NCBI RefSeq assembly: GCF_003149245.1
Contig: NZ_QGDL01000019.1
Span: 1-64,000 of the forward strand
From: Faecalicatena orotica
Lineage (GTDB): Bacteria; Bacillota; Clostridia; Lachnospirales; Lachnospiraceae
DNA: 64,000 nucleotides
Direction: 5' to 3'
The notes below the pieces were generated by a model, which was given only the letters and a program-made list of their open reading frames with translations, did not search any database and was not told the DNA's origin. Below, piece by piece: positions 9,117 through 19,509 of the stretch. How positions within the stretch are numbered: the stretch's first letter is position 1; the number at the start of each line of letters is the position of its first letter. The position numbers and the translations under genes are program-made.

Positions 9117-10917
9117 TCCAATTAATTTTAGTTATCGGTATTCCTTTATCAGGGCTTTGGGAGAATCCGGCGTAAGATACCGTGTTTTTCGGGAGGCCGC
9201 CGATCCTTCTATAGTCGAATTCAACGGGATATACTATCTGTTCCCTTCTATGACAGCAGGTTTTCTGACATCCAATGATATGATTCACTGGACAATGCAT
9301 AATTATATAGGAGACATGCCTGTATATGATTATGCTCCGGATGTCAGAGTGATAGGAGATTACTTATATTTTTCAGCGTCAAAAAGAAGTGAAAACTGTT
9401 CCTTCTTTCGGACAAAAGATCCAATAACGCAGGGATTTGAAGAAATAAAAGGTACTTTTCCATTTTGGGATCCAAATTTATTTTGTGATGAAGACGGAAG
9501 AGTGTATTTCTATTGGGGATGTACAAATACAGAGCCAATCTATGGCGTTGAACTTGATCCGCTTACAATGCATCCGTTAACAGAACCAATCCCACTCATT
9601 GATTCACATGCTGAGTTGTATGGTTTTGAAAGAACCGGAGATAATCACAGGCCTCCGAAAAGTGAAGAAGAGATTCAGAGCATTTCCAGTCAATTACTTG
9701 CCCAAATAAGAGAAAATCCACAGATTGGCAAAGATATGCTTGGCGATTCGGCTGTCCCGATTGAACAGTTTGTTCCAAGAATGATGGGAAATGCTCCCTA
9801 TGTTGAGGGGGCGTGGATGACCAAATATAAAGGAAGGTATTACCTTCAGTATGCCGTAACTGGTACTCAATATAATATATATAATGATTGTGTTTATATT
9901 GGAGACAGACCGCTTGGCCCATTTGAAATTGCGGATAATAATCCCTATTCATATAAACCAGGAGGATTTATCAACGGTGCCGGGCATGGGTCAACCATAA
10001 TAGATAAGGAAGGAATTTTCTGGCATGCAGCAAGTATGAGGATTTCATACAACCATATGTTTGAACGCCGTTTAGGTCTCTGGAAAGCAGGTATTGATGA
10101 GGATGGGGATTTGTACTGTGATCAAAGATATGCTGACTGGCCAGTACGTGCAGATGCAAAACCATTTGATAAACCGGATTGGATGCTTTTATCATATAAA
10201 AAGTGTGTCACGGCATCATCAGGGAACGGCTGTGAATATATTACTGATGAAAATATTAGAACTTGGTGGAAAGCTGAACCAAATCAATCTGGGCAGTGGG
10301 TACAGGTTGATCTGGGGAAAGAACAGAAGGTTCATGCAATACAGATTAATTTTATGGATGATGATTTAATGGCAGATGAACTGCCATATGGAGCCCACCC
10401 TGTAAACCTCGCAATGGAAGAACGATATATTGATACTACAGACAGGCGAACCCGCTGGCTCCTTGAGGGATCAATAAATGGCAATGATTATTTTACCATT
10501 AAGGATTTAAGAAACGCTGAATCAGACTTGCCGCATGATCTGGTTATAATTCCTGAAGGTGATATGATAAGATATATCAAATTGACAGTTCTGGAACTCC
10601 CATTTGATGAAATTCCATGTGTCTCGGCGATCCGTGTATTCGGCACAGGCGGTGAGGAACTGCCGGATAAAATAAGCGAAGCGAAAATAAAACAAATATC
10701 AGAACTTGATTTCGAAGTGAAATGGGCTGAGGTTCCTGCAGTTGGATATAATATATTATGGGGATATCGTCCTCAAAAGCTTTACCATAGCTGCATGGTA
10801 TTTGATTCATGTAAGTATATACTCAGTGCCATTCGTAAAAATCAATCTTGCTATATAAGAATAGATACATTTAATGAAGCAGGAATCACAGAGGGAGAGG
10901 TCATTCAATTGGCGTAA
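9085..10917 (+). CDS. GH43 propeller with CBM32 (F5/8-type) and FN3-like tail
   Basis: The protein is 610 aa. It shows a GH43 propeller (residues 1-355) with the three acidic residues visible: D40 in EAADPS, D129 in FWDPNLF and E241 in YVEGAWMTKY. Next come a discoidin/CBM32 fold at about 365-520 (SSGNGCEYITDENIRTWWKA, QWVQVDLG) and an FN3-like end. It starts inside the GH78 gene with AAGGAG upstream, so it is translationally coupled. A full-length paralogue lies at 23071-24903. Likely action is arabinofuranosidase or xylosidase on an imported glycoside; substrate unproven. Confidence 0.88.
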   Translation: MKKKEECYYCNPINFSYRYSFIRALGESGVRYRVFREAADPSIVEFNGIYYLFPSMTAGFLTSNDMIHWTMHNYIGDMPVYDYAPDVRVIGDYLYFSASKRSENCSFFRTKDPITQGFEEIKGTFPFWDPNLFCDEDGRVYFYWGCTNTEPIYGVELDPLTMHPLTEPIPLIDSHAELYGFERTGDNHRPPKSEEEIQSISSQLLAQIRENPQIGKDMLGDSAVPIEQFVPRMMGNAPYVEGAWMTKYKGRYYLQYAVTGTQYNIYNDCVYIGDRPLGPFEIADNNPYSYKPGGFINGAGHGSTIIDKEGIFWHAASMRISYNHMFERRLGLWKAGIDEDGDLYCDQRYADWPVRADAKPFDKPDWMLLSYKKCVTASSGNGCEYITDENIRTWWKAEPNQSGQWVQVDLGKEQKVHAIQINFMDDDLMADELPYGAHPVNLAMEERYIDTTDRRTRWLLEGSINGNDYFTIKDLRNAESDLPHDLVIIPEGDMIRYIKLTVLELPFDEIPCVSAIRVFGTGGEELPDKISEAKIKQISELDFEVKWAEVPAVGYNILWGYRPQKLYHSCMVFDSCKYILSAIRKNQSCYIRIDTFNEAGITEGEVIQLA

Positions 10918-10931
10918 TGAAGGAGATAAGT

Positions 10932-13361
10932 ATGTTAGAACAACTATATAACGACTCATGGAAATACTGGATAGATAAAGATGCCTTTGCTTTGACATGG
11001 AATATACCCGAAATTGCAAATGATATCACCCTGCCTCATGATGCAATGATTGAGAAAGGGGCATATGCAGAAAGTCCCAATGGAGGAAATACGGGTTTCC
11101 GTGATGGAGATGTTTATAATTATGTAAAGCTATTTACACCACCGGTGGAGTACAGGGATAAAACTGTAAAATTAAAATTTGAAGGCGTTTATATGAACGC
11201 TATGGTGTATGTGAACGGGGAACTGGCTGCAAAGTCACCGTTTGGTTATACAACCTTTTATGCATGTCTGGATGAGTTTTTGCGTTATGGGGAAGAAAAT
11301 GAAATACGTGTACAGGTCAGAAACGGGGCAATGACAAACAGCCGCTGGTATTCCGGCGGTGGTATTTACCGGGATGTTTATATACTCATTGCAGATCTTG
11401 TACATATCAAAGAGGATGGCGTTCAAATTACAACAGAGAATGTGGCTAATGACTATGCTTCGATTCTTGTGAGCACAGAATTAGAAAATCTGGGCCATGC
11501 ATCAGAGGACTATACACTTGAAACTATTATTCAGAATTCTGACGGTCAGGTTGTTGCATCTGACCGCTATGAAATGACATTATTTGGTCAGGAAGAAAGA
11601 AAAACATCACAGAGAATTGCTATAATGACACCCCAATTATGGTCGGAAGAAACGCCCGTTTTATATACATGCAGCAGCAAATTGTATCAGGGAGATACCC
11701 TGATTGATGAGAATTTGACATCATTTGGTATCCGTATTTTAAAATTAAGTGCAAACAGAGGATTCTGTGTCAATGGTAAAGAGGTCAAACTTCGCGGAGC
11801 CTGTATTCATCATGACAGTGGGCTGCTTGGCGCAGCGACTTATGAAGAAGTACAATACAGACAGGTAAAAAAATTGAAAGAGGCCGGTTTCAATGCACTC
11901 CGTATGTCACATCACCCGATGGCACCGGCAATGCTTCGGGCCTGCGACGAACTGGGGATGTATGTAATGGATGAAACATTTGATATGTGGAATCGCTGTA
12001 AATCTGATTATGATTATGGTCTTTATTTCAATGAATGGTGGGAAACGGATGTAACGGCTATGGTCCGAAAGGATTATAATCACCCATGTGTCATCTTATA
12101 TTCTATTGGAAATGAAATTCCCGAAATCGGGACAAATCATGGTGCCCGGGTTGCCTATCAAATCAGCCGCAAGATCAAATCTTTAGATAACACCAGATAT
12201 ACACTTGCCGCTATTAATGGAGTTTATGCAGCCGGAGACTCAATCAATGAGATTGTGGCCGAGGTTGCAGCTCAGGCAGGCATAAAAGGTCAGGCAGAAG
12301 GTAATGTGAATGTTTTTATGTCTGTTATGGATAAGTATATGGATAAAATTGTAATGCATGAGGCTATCACGGAAAGACTGGAAAAAGCCTGTGCCGAGAC
12401 AGACATTGCCGGATACAACTATATGACTGCAAGATATGAAAAAGATGGAGAAAATTACCCCAATAGAGTTATCGTAGGAAGTGAGACTTACCCGCCGGAA
12501 ATTGCAAAAAACTGGGAAATTGTGAAAAAGTGTTCACATGTAATCGGCGATTTTACATGGACCGGATGGGACTATATTGGAGAAGCAGGTGTCGGCATAC
12601 CCGCATATAACTGGGGAGACGGCGGATTTGGCGCAGGATTCCCCTGTCAGCTGGCGTACTGCGGCGATATTGATATCACAGGCTATAGACGGCCTGCATC
12701 CTACTATCGTGAAATCGTATTCGGACTTCGAAAGGCACCCTATATTACCGTACAAAACCCGCAGAAATACAGTGAAAATCTAATCAAGACCCCCTGGGTA
12801 CTCAGCGATAGTATTGCCAGCTGGACTTTTAAAGACTGTGACGGCAAACCAGTAATTGTAGAAATCTATTCAGCAGGAGATGAGGTGGAACTCCTGTGTA
12901 ACGGGAAATCTTTGGGTAAAAAAACAGCAGGAAGAGATGCAGAATACAGAGTATACTTTGAAACCGTTTATGAAGCAGGAACATTGACAGCAATTTCATA
13001 TGAAAATGGGATAGAAATCGGAAAAGATGAGCTAAAAACGGCCGGAAGCAATAGAAAACTGGTGCTATATGCAGAGCAGCCTGCTAAAATAGGTGCTGAA
13101 TTCATTTTTGTAAATATAGAATTGCAGGATGAAAACGGTATCATCGTGACAGATGAAGATATGGAAGTACATATTGTGGTCAAAGGTGCGGCGCTGGCCG
13201 GATTTGGCAGTGGAAATCCAAAACCTCAGAACAATTTTACAGAAACAACAGCAGAATTATTTCATGGCCGGGCACTTGCAATTATTAAAAAGACTGAGTC
13301 AATAAATAAGGCAGATGTTTTTGTAAAAACGAAGGAATTAAATGCCGGGATTCAAGTATAA
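10932..13361 (+). CDS. GH2 beta-glycosidase (beta-galactosidase type)
   Basis: The protein is 809 aa. It has a jelly-roll domain (FEGVYMNAMVYVNGELAA, RWYSGGGIYRDV), an immunoglobulin-like domain, a TIM barrel with SHHPMAPAMLRACDELGMYVMDE, acid/base E395 in SIGNEIPEIG and probable nucleophile E518 in GSETYPPE, then extra C-terminal sandwiches. The ATG at 10932 follows AAGGAGATAAG; an ATG five codons earlier has no ribosome site. It is the last intact enzyme of module 1 and paralogous to the gene at 30645. Cytoplasmic; galactoside versus other beta-glycoside is not decided. Confidence 0.9.
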   Translation: MLEQLYNDSWKYWIDKDAFALTWNIPEIANDITLPHDAMIEKGAYAESPNGGNTGFRDGDVYNYVKLFTPPVEYRDKTVKLKFEGVYMNAMVYVNGELAAKSPFGYTTFYACLDEFLRYGEENEIRVQVRNGAMTNSRWYSGGGIYRDVYILIADLVHIKEDGVQITTENVANDYASILVSTELENLGHASEDYTLETIIQNSDGQVVASDRYEMTLFGQEERKTSQRIAIMTPQLWSEETPVLYTCSSKLYQGDTLIDENLTSFGIRILKLSANRGFCVNGKEVKLRGACIHHDSGLLGAATYEEVQYRQVKKLKEAGFNALRMSHHPMAPAMLRACDELGMYVMDETFDMWNRCKSDYDYGLYFNEWWETDVTAMVRKDYNHPCVILYSIGNEIPEIGTNHGARVAYQISRKIKSLDNTRYTLAAINGVYAAGDSINEIVAEVAAQAGIKGQAEGNVNVFMSVMDKYMDKIVMHEAITERLEKACAETDIAGYNYMTARYEKDGENYPNRVIVGSETYPPEIAKNWEIVKKCSHVIGDFTWTGWDYIGEAGVGIPAYNWGDGGFGAGFPCQLAYCGDIDITGYRRPASYYREIVFGLRKAPYITVQNPQKYSENLIKTPWVLSDSIASWTFKDCDGKPVIVEIYSAGDEVELLCNGKSLGKKTAGRDAEYRVYFETVYEAGTLTAISYENGIEIGKDELKTAGSNRKLVLYAEQPAKIGAEFIFVNIELQDENGIIVTDEDMEVHIVVKGAALAGFGSGNPKPQNNFTETTAELFHGRALAIIKKTESINKADVFVKTKELNAGIQV

Positions 13362-13417
13362 AATTTCCGGCCATTATAACCTGTTTCCCATTCTGTATAC
13401 AATAAGGAGAGAAAAAA

Positions 13418-14003
13418 ATGTATAAATCTATAAAACCGGGTCAGATATGGCTTGATACGGAAGGAAAACGAATTCAGGCTCATGGCGGAAGTATCATAAC
13501 AGTAGACGATACTTACTATTGGTATGGTGAAAATAAAGAAAAGACAACAGGCCGGGATGATATCTGGCATTGGGGTGTACGCTGCTATTCATCCAAATCC
13601 ATCAGAAGTGTCAGTTTCTAAATTATGGCATGGCCCATATACAGTACAGGGCGACCCACATGTAAACGATAAATCACGTACCTCATTTAATTGCCAGATT
13701 ACCTCTGTGTTTAAACATCCCAAAAAGAAGGACCTGTATATCGCTCTGGGGGACCGCTGGCTGCCAGATCTGGCGAAAGAGGAAGGGGAAGACTTCTATA
13801 GCGGTGCAGCATATGCAAGAGTACATAAAAAATTTCAGGAGATATTTGACCCTGAAATAGAGTTTGTCTTTACAGAAGAAGACGCAAAAGCAATGCGAAT
13901 AAACTCCTCCCTTTCAGATTATGTATGGTTCCCGATCAGGTTTGATGGAGAAAGGGCTTATATTGAGTGGCGGGATGAATGGACGTTAGAAGAATTCGAA
14001 TAG
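13418..14003 (+). pseudogene. GH43 (exo-beta-1,3-galactanase-like) gene, internally deleted and frameshifted
   Basis: The first about 64 codons read as a good GH43 N-terminus (KPGQIWLDTEGKRIQAHGGS, YYWYGENKE, VRCYSSKS) and stop at 13621. The next frame then resumes with a typical C-terminal part (LWHGPYTVQGDP, SDYVWFPIRFDGERAYIEW) to 14003. The middle of a domain that is normally about 300 residues is missing and the halves are out of frame, so no active enzyme is expected. It retains an AAGGAGAG ribosome site and sits 56 bp after the GH2 gene, so it was once part of the module 1 operon. Confidence 0.8.
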
Positions 14004-14043
14004 GAGATTTTAATATTATATCACTCGAAATAATGGTGTACGG

Positions 14044-14088
14044 AACTGCCACAAGTGTCACATAGTAAACAGGACACTTGTGGCAGTT
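14044..14088. repeat. 16-bp-arm inverted repeat with ACAAGTGTC core
   Basis: Arms at 14044-14059 and 14073-14088 are perfect complements with a 13-nt loop. It has no T-run on either side. The core ACAAGTGTC is the same as in the palindrome in front of the TetR gene at 33223, so it could be an orphan operator as well as an end-of-operon hairpin for module 1. Confidence 0.65.
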
Positions 14089-14140
14089 GTATTAATTATT
14101 AAGGGGATTGCTAAAAATATAGAATTTGACACTATGAGCT

Positions 14141-15226
14141 TTAAATAGTAATTTTTCTTGTTTGCTTTCTATATTCAGAGGGTGTCATTCCCATTTCCTG
14201 TTGAAATGCTTTATAAAAATAAGAATGATGTTGATAGCCGAGATAAATTAATATTTCATTCACTGTCATTTCCGTATTTATTAATAGATTTTTGGCTTTA
14301 TCCATCTTTAGGGCGTGTACATATTGAGAATAGGTTAATCCGGTATTTTTTTTAATCAGTCGGCTATAATAATCTGCTTGATAATGAAACTGATTACAGA
14401 GTTTTTCCAAACTAATATCAGTTATATTACTGCTGATATATTTCGAAACAGCCTGAAATAATTTAGTTCCCTGAAGACGTTTCGAAAATGTATGAATATT
14501 CGCAGTATCGGTTTGTTTGATAGCATTCAAAATGCGTAACGTATATATTTGAGAAATTCTGTCATATCCGGGCTCGGTTGATTCCATTTCATAGAATATA
14601 GGAACAAGATTTTTTTCTATCTTTTCGGCTGCATCGGAAGAAGCGTGAAGTTGTAAATAACTGACATCATTTTTGATGCTGTCCCTTAGAAGAAAAAAAT
14701 TACGTATTCTCTTATTTGTCAGGTTGTTCAAAAAATAAGCATCCAGTATTTTACTTGTAATACAGCAATAAAAGGCTATGCCGTTGCTTTGGGAGCGTAT
14801 ATCCAGATGGGCACATTTAGTATCAAAAATACAGATATCATGTTCATATAAATGGATTATCTGATTTTCAATCTGTGTTGTGCGCATACCTTTATATACA
14901 TAAATCATTTCAAAAAAATCATGTCTGTGTAAATTATCATCTTCATAATTATTTTCCAAAAGATAAGTTTTCTGAGATATGGGCAGGGGGCAGGGAGAGT
15001 ACGTAGACAGCCGATAGTCGTTTCCCTCAGCAGGGGTACAGTATTCTACCGTCATAAAATATTCATATGGGATTTGCAGAATCTTGTCTATATATCCTTT
15101 TGAAGTGTACGGATTCCATGTATTTTGCTTTTCTGTAAATGACAGGTACTCTGTTCCGTAATTATTAAAATTTTTAATTCGCTCATTTTTGAAAACAGAT
15201 TCGATATATTCTAAAATTTGCTTCAT
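14141..15226 (-). CDS. AraC-family regulator of module 2
   Basis: The protein is 361 aa when started at the ATG complementary to 15224-15226, preceded by GGAGG at good spacing; a longer frame reaches 15370 only through a TTG without a ribosome site. A cupin-like sensor sits at about 120-220 (HRHDFFEMIYVYKG), and the C-terminal 100 residues are a two-HTH AraC domain (ISLEKLCNQFHYQADYYSRL, LIYLGYQHHSYFYKAFQQE). It is divergent from the symporter/rhamnosidase/esterase genes beginning at 15419 and probably controls them in response to a rhamnoside-derived signal (inference). Confidence 0.88.
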   Translation of the reverse strand: MKQILEYIESVFKNERIKNFNNYGTEYLSFTEKQNTWNPYTSKGYIDKILQIPYEYFMTVEYCTPAEGNDYRLSTYSPCPLPISQKTYLLENNYEDDNLHRHDFFEMIYVYKGMRTTQIENQIIHLYEHDICIFDTKCAHLDIRSQSNGIAFYCCITSKILDAYFLNNLTNKRIRNFFLLRDSIKNDVSYLQLHASSDAAEKIEKNLVPIFYEMESTEPGYDRISQIYTLRILNAIKQTDTANIHTFSKRLQGTKLFQAVSKYISSNITDISLEKLCNQFHYQADYYSRLIKKNTGLTYSQYVHALKMDKAKNLLINTEMTVNEILIYLGYQHHSYFYKAFQQEMGMTPSEYRKQTRKITI

Positions 15227-15418
15227 ATACGGCGTCCTCCAATACGATAAACTATCAATAGTATGTTTGAATTGTATCATTCTTTCAGGAAAAATTAAAT
15301 AAAAAGTCGGATTAAAGTCATTCCATTTTTGCAGAAGTCGGGCTATGTGAATTGTAGAAGCCAAAAACAAAATTTAAAATGAATCTATCATTAAGCAGTT
15401 TTAAAAGGAGGAAATGGT
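15227..15418. promoter_or_regulatory. Divergent promoter region of module 2
   Basis: This AT-rich 192-bp spacer lies between the AraC gene (-) and the GPH gene (+). AAAAGGAGG lies just before the GPH start. I could not define a clear operator by eye. Confidence 0.4.
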
Positions 15419-16777
15419 ATGAGCAAACAAAAGAAAGGTTCATTGTCAATGGCAAAAAAGATTGCCTATGGACTGGGAAATGCGGGGGGAGGATTTACCT
15501 GGGGAACAATTACAACATTTTTATTGCTTTATTGTACGAATGTCATCGGAGTCAGCGCGGCAATCATAGGCACACTGCTGATGGCGGCAAAATTACTGGA
15601 TGGTATTACAGACATTTTTATGGGCAGAATTATCGATTTGACCAAAGTGAAAATGGGAAAAACCCGATTTTGGTATCTGATTAGCTGTATACCAATGGGA
15701 GTCTGCATGTTCTTGATTTTTAATGTACCGGGTTCAATGGGCGAACGGGGAAAAAGTATATGGATATTTATTTTTTACCTGTTAATAAGCGCTGTTTTTT
15801 ACACAATGAACCAAGTTGCGTACAATATGATGCTTGCCCGTGTAACAAAGGATCAGCATGATCAGGTTACTATGAGCGGCGCGGCAATGTTAAGCGGAAC
15901 TATTGGAGGTGTCATTGTTGCCTCAATTACCTCCGGACTGGTTGAATCATTCGGAGGCGGACAGACTGGGTGGAGAATAGTTGCTTTGATTTATGCAGTA
16001 GTCGGTGTCATTATTTTATTGATTCCATTTTTTTCACTGAAAGAATTACCGGAAGAAGAGTTTATTGTACCGATTCAGGAAGCAGGAATAGGGGATTCCG
16101 TAAATACACCAGTTATTTCTTTTGGCGAGACAATTGTTGAATTGTTGAAAAATAAATACTTTATTTTAATCTTATTATTATATTTTGTCGGATATGCGAA
16201 TTCCGGCATTATGCAGTCGAGTATGGCCTATTATGCTACATATTCACTGGGAAATGCAGGGCTTATGGGGGTCTTAGGAATGTGTACGACTATTCCGCTG
16301 ATTCTGGGACTGCCATTTATGCCTAAGATAATTGATAAGCTGGGCATGAGAAAAGCCTGTGTACTGGGTGCGGTTATATCGACCGCAGGTTGTGCAGTTG
16401 CTGCTGCCGGGCAGTTTGCAGGAATGCTGATACTGATTGCAGGTTTGCTGATTAAGGCTTTAGGAATGGTTCCGGGTTCTGCAACTTATACACCATTTTT
16501 GGTAAAAGCAGATGAATATCATTTTCAGAAAAAAGGGCACCGCGTTACCGGCTCTTTATTTTCCTGCGCAACAGTCGGCACTAAGGTTGGGCAGGGATTC
16601 GGAACCGCGATTTGCGGATGGATCCTTACATGGAGCGGATTCGATGGCACGGCAGCAGTTCAGACATCAACGGCCGGTAATGCAATTAACTTCTTGTATC
16701 TCGGATTTCCGTTAATTTTTTCAATTATTACAATATTCATCTATGCAAACATGAAGGTAGAATCAGAAATTAAATAG
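15419..16777 (+). CDS. GPH-family sugar:cation symporter (module 2)
   Basis: The protein is 452 aa with 12 predicted helices. Signature segments are YGLGNAGGGFTWGT, LLDGITDIFMGRIIDLTKVKMG and, in the second half, the NKYFILILLLYFVG segment. It starts after AAAAGGAGG. It lies 31 bp before a GH78 rhamnosidase and is followed by an esterase, so it probably imports a rhamnose-bearing, possibly acylated, glycoside. Relative to the module 1 copy the sequence is clearly diverged, so the two probably carry different substrates. Confidence 0.92.
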   Translation: MSKQKKGSLSMAKKIAYGLGNAGGGFTWGTITTFLLLYCTNVIGVSAAIIGTLLMAAKLLDGITDIFMGRIIDLTKVKMGKTRFWYLISCIPMGVCMFLIFNVPGSMGERGKSIWIFIFYLLISAVFYTMNQVAYNMMLARVTKDQHDQVTMSGAAMLSGTIGGVIVASITSGLVESFGGGQTGWRIVALIYAVVGVIILLIPFFSLKELPEEEFIVPIQEAGIGDSVNTPVISFGETIVELLKNKYFILILLLYFVGYANSGIMQSSMAYYATYSLGNAGLMGVLGMCTTIPLILGLPFMPKIIDKLGMRKACVLGAVISTAGCAVAAAGQFAGMLILIAGLLIKALGMVPGSATYTPFLVKADEYHFQKKGHRVTGSLFSCATVGTKVGQGFGTAICGWILTWSGFDGTAAVQTSTAGNAINFLYLGFPLIFSIITIFIYANMKVESEIK

Positions 16778-16808
16778 ATTATTTTTATAAAAATAGAAGG
16801 AGAAAATT

Positions 16809-19478
16809 ATGTTGGAAATAAAAAAACTAAGATGTATGCACATGAAGTGTCCGAGAGGAATAGATAAGGAGCCATATTTTTCATGGGTTCTGGAAAGTAA
16901 TGATGAGAATGTCGTGCAGGTGTCCTATCAATTGCAAGTGACAGATGAGGAAAACCGGCTTGTATGGGACAGTAAAAGATGTGTCTCAGGACAATCTACA
17001 TATGTAGAATATGAAGGAGAAGAATTAAAGAGCAGAACAAAGTACGTTTGGACGATCAGCATACAGGATAATCATGGAAACCGGGCAGAAGCGAGCTCTG
17101 AATTTGAAACAGCATTTTTACACGAGGGAGACTGGCAGGCACGGTGGGTAAAGTCACCGTTTCCTGTGATAGGACGTCAGGCACATTTAGGGGAGCAGCC
17201 ACCAGCAGTCCTGTTTCGTCAGAGAGTGATTTTGAATAAAAAAGTAAAAAAAGCAAGGCTTTATGCAACCTGTCATGGTGTTTACCAGTTAACCATAAAT
17301 GGGAATCGTCCGGACAATCGCGAATTTGCGCCAGAATGTACTGTATACAGGGATTATTTATGCTATCAGATTTATGATGTCACAGAAAATTTAAAGCCTG
17401 GAGAAAATATCATTGGCATGCATGTAGGTGACGGTTGGTATCATGGATTTATGACAAAGGCTGAAGATAAAGCTTATGATCCGGCATTTGCAGTTCTGAC
17501 GCAGTTAGAAGTCACTTATACAGATGGTGAGGTGGATTGTTTTGGCAGTGATAAAACAGTAAAGGTAAAAGAAAGTCCGGTCCGGTGTTCAGATTTGTTT
17601 GCCGGAGAGCGTTATGACGCAAATTTGAACCCATATGGATGGGAAATATCAGGCTTCAATGATAAGGATTGGTCAGATGCTATACCTGTGGCATTCGGAT
17701 ACAATAATTTGAAAGCACAATATGGACAACCTGTCCGCCCAATTGTTACACTGCCTGTGAAACAATTTCTTATCTCTCCAAAAGGGGAACGAATAATAGA
17801 TTTTGGTCAGGTAATTGCGGGGCGTGTAAGAATAAAGATTGATGTCCCAAAAGATACTCAGGTAACAATTATTCATACAGAAGGACTAGATGCAGAAGGA
17901 AATTTTTTTGATAATAATCCCTCGGCTGATCAGAGGATTGAATATATTTCCGCTGGACTGGCGCAGGAGTACGAACCACATTTTACATTTCAGGGTTTCC
18001 GATATGTCATGGTTGAGGGAATAGAAGATTTAAAGGGAGAAGACATTAAAGCTGTTGTTTTATGTTCTGAAAAAGAAAATGCCGGAACATTTTCTTGTTC
18101 CAACGAAGATGTTAATAGATTGTATGAAAATACACGCTGGTCACAGTACGCAAATATGATTTCTATACCAACGGATTGTCCCCAGCGTGAAAAAGCCGGA
18201 TGGACAGGTGATATCCAGGTATACACAAAGACTGCACTGTTAAATGAAGATGTCACCCCATTTTTGACAAGGTGGCTGGAAAATCTTATTTGTGAACAAA
18301 AAGATAATGGATCAGTGCCATTTGTAGTGCCTTTGGCGGGAGCCTATATTGGCCAGTATAAGATGTATGCAGATCAATTTAAAACTCCGGACGCAGTAGC
18401 ACCTGCAGGCTGGGGAGATGCAGCCATTTTAATTCCTTACTATATGTATTGTCTGACAGGGAATACATATATTTTGAAGAAACAGTACAATTCTATGAAG
18501 CACTGGTGTGATTTTGTGATTAAGACGGCAAAAGAAGAAAAGCCTGAAGACAGTGAACTCCCGCAAGATGTAGAACAGTATCTTTGGAACACAGGCCATC
18601 ATTTTGGCGAACATCTGATACCTAGTTATTCTAAAGACGGATATGGAGAAAGCACATTTGAGGCAATCCGGGTCTCGACCAGATATGTAGCTCCAATCTA
18701 TGGTTTTTATTCCGTTTCGAGTATGTCCGAGATTGCAAAAATTCTTGGGAATACCGAGGATGAAAAATATTATAGAGAAATGGCTGATAGGATGAGAATA
18801 TCATTTCACAAAGGGGTAATAGATGAAGAAGGAAATATGCCCGCTGACTTGATGGGGGCATATGCTATGCCGCTGTATTATGGGTTAGTACCGGAAAATT
18901 ATAAGGAGAAGTTCGCAGGAAATCTGATACGGAAGATAGAGGAGAACAAGGGATGTCTGGATGTAGGATTTTTGGGAATGCCAATTCTGCAGGATGCGTT
19001 GTGCCAGATAGGACGTCAGGATCTGGCCTATGATTTGTTATTTAATGAAAAGGCACCATCATGGTTATATGAAGTGAAACATGGAGCAACAACTATCTGG
19101 GAGAGTTGGTTTGCACTGGACGAAAACGGAGCTCCTTTTGTGTCTGAAATATACGGTATGGTATTCTGTATGAGTTTGAATCATTATGCATTCGGGTGTG
19201 TGGATGACTGGATGTTTCGAAATATAAATGGGATTAATTATGAAGAACCTGGTTTCAAAAGAATATTGATTCAGCCACAGTTAGATGACAGATTGAATTG
19301 GGCTAAGCGAACTTTTACATCGGAATATGGTGATATTGTATCAGAATGGAAGAAGGAAGAAGAGGCCTTTGAATTATATGTTAAAATCCCTTGTAACACA
19401 ACTGCTGTTATTATTTTGCCTGATGGTAAAAGATACGAAAAAGGCAGCGGAGAATACAGGTTTTATACAACAATATGA
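16809..19478 (+). CDS. GH78 alpha-L-rhamnosidase, canonical
   Basis: The protein is 889 aa. Domains: an FN3-like start (residues 1-100), the N-terminal rhamnosidase domain (KKARLYATCHGVYQLTINGN), a second sandwich, the (alpha/alpha)6 barrel from about residue 415, and a C-terminal sandwich. The catalytic signature D456-CPQR-E461-KAGWTG-D468 is complete and matches the acidic trio of studied GH78 enzymes; the probable base is E765 in TTIWESW. There is no signal peptide. It hydrolyses non-reducing alpha-L-rhamnose from imported plant glycosides (family knowledge). Confidence 0.93.
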   Translation: MLEIKKLRCMHMKCPRGIDKEPYFSWVLESNDENVVQVSYQLQVTDEENRLVWDSKRCVSGQSTYVEYEGEELKSRTKYVWTISIQDNHGNRAEASSEFETAFLHEGDWQARWVKSPFPVIGRQAHLGEQPPAVLFRQRVILNKKVKKARLYATCHGVYQLTINGNRPDNREFAPECTVYRDYLCYQIYDVTENLKPGENIIGMHVGDGWYHGFMTKAEDKAYDPAFAVLTQLEVTYTDGEVDCFGSDKTVKVKESPVRCSDLFAGERYDANLNPYGWEISGFNDKDWSDAIPVAFGYNNLKAQYGQPVRPIVTLPVKQFLISPKGERIIDFGQVIAGRVRIKIDVPKDTQVTIIHTEGLDAEGNFFDNNPSADQRIEYISAGLAQEYEPHFTFQGFRYVMVEGIEDLKGEDIKAVVLCSEKENAGTFSCSNEDVNRLYENTRWSQYANMISIPTDCPQREKAGWTGDIQVYTKTALLNEDVTPFLTRWLENLICEQKDNGSVPFVVPLAGAYIGQYKMYADQFKTPDAVAPAGWGDAAILIPYYMYCLTGNTYILKKQYNSMKHWCDFVIKTAKEEKPEDSELPQDVEQYLWNTGHHFGEHLIPSYSKDGYGESTFEAIRVSTRYVAPIYGFYSVSSMSEIAKILGNTEDEKYYREMADRMRISFHKGVIDEEGNMPADLMGAYAMPLYYGLVPENYKEKFAGNLIRKIEENKGCLDVGFLGMPILQDALCQIGRQDLAYDLLFNEKAPSWLYEVKHGATTIWESWFALDENGAPFVSEIYGMVFCMSLNHYAFGCVDDWMFRNINGINYEEPGFKRILIQPQLDDRLNWAKRTFTSEYGDIVSEWKKEEEAFELYVKIPCNTTAVIILPDGKRYEKGSGEYRFYTTI

Positions 19479-19509
19479 GAGAGACAAATTTGAAAAAATG
19501 AGGAGAATC

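Noticed and set aside
14141-15370. Longer AraC protein starting near 15370
   Set aside because: The upstream start is a TTG without a ribosome site, whereas the ATG at 15226 has GGAGG at proper distance.
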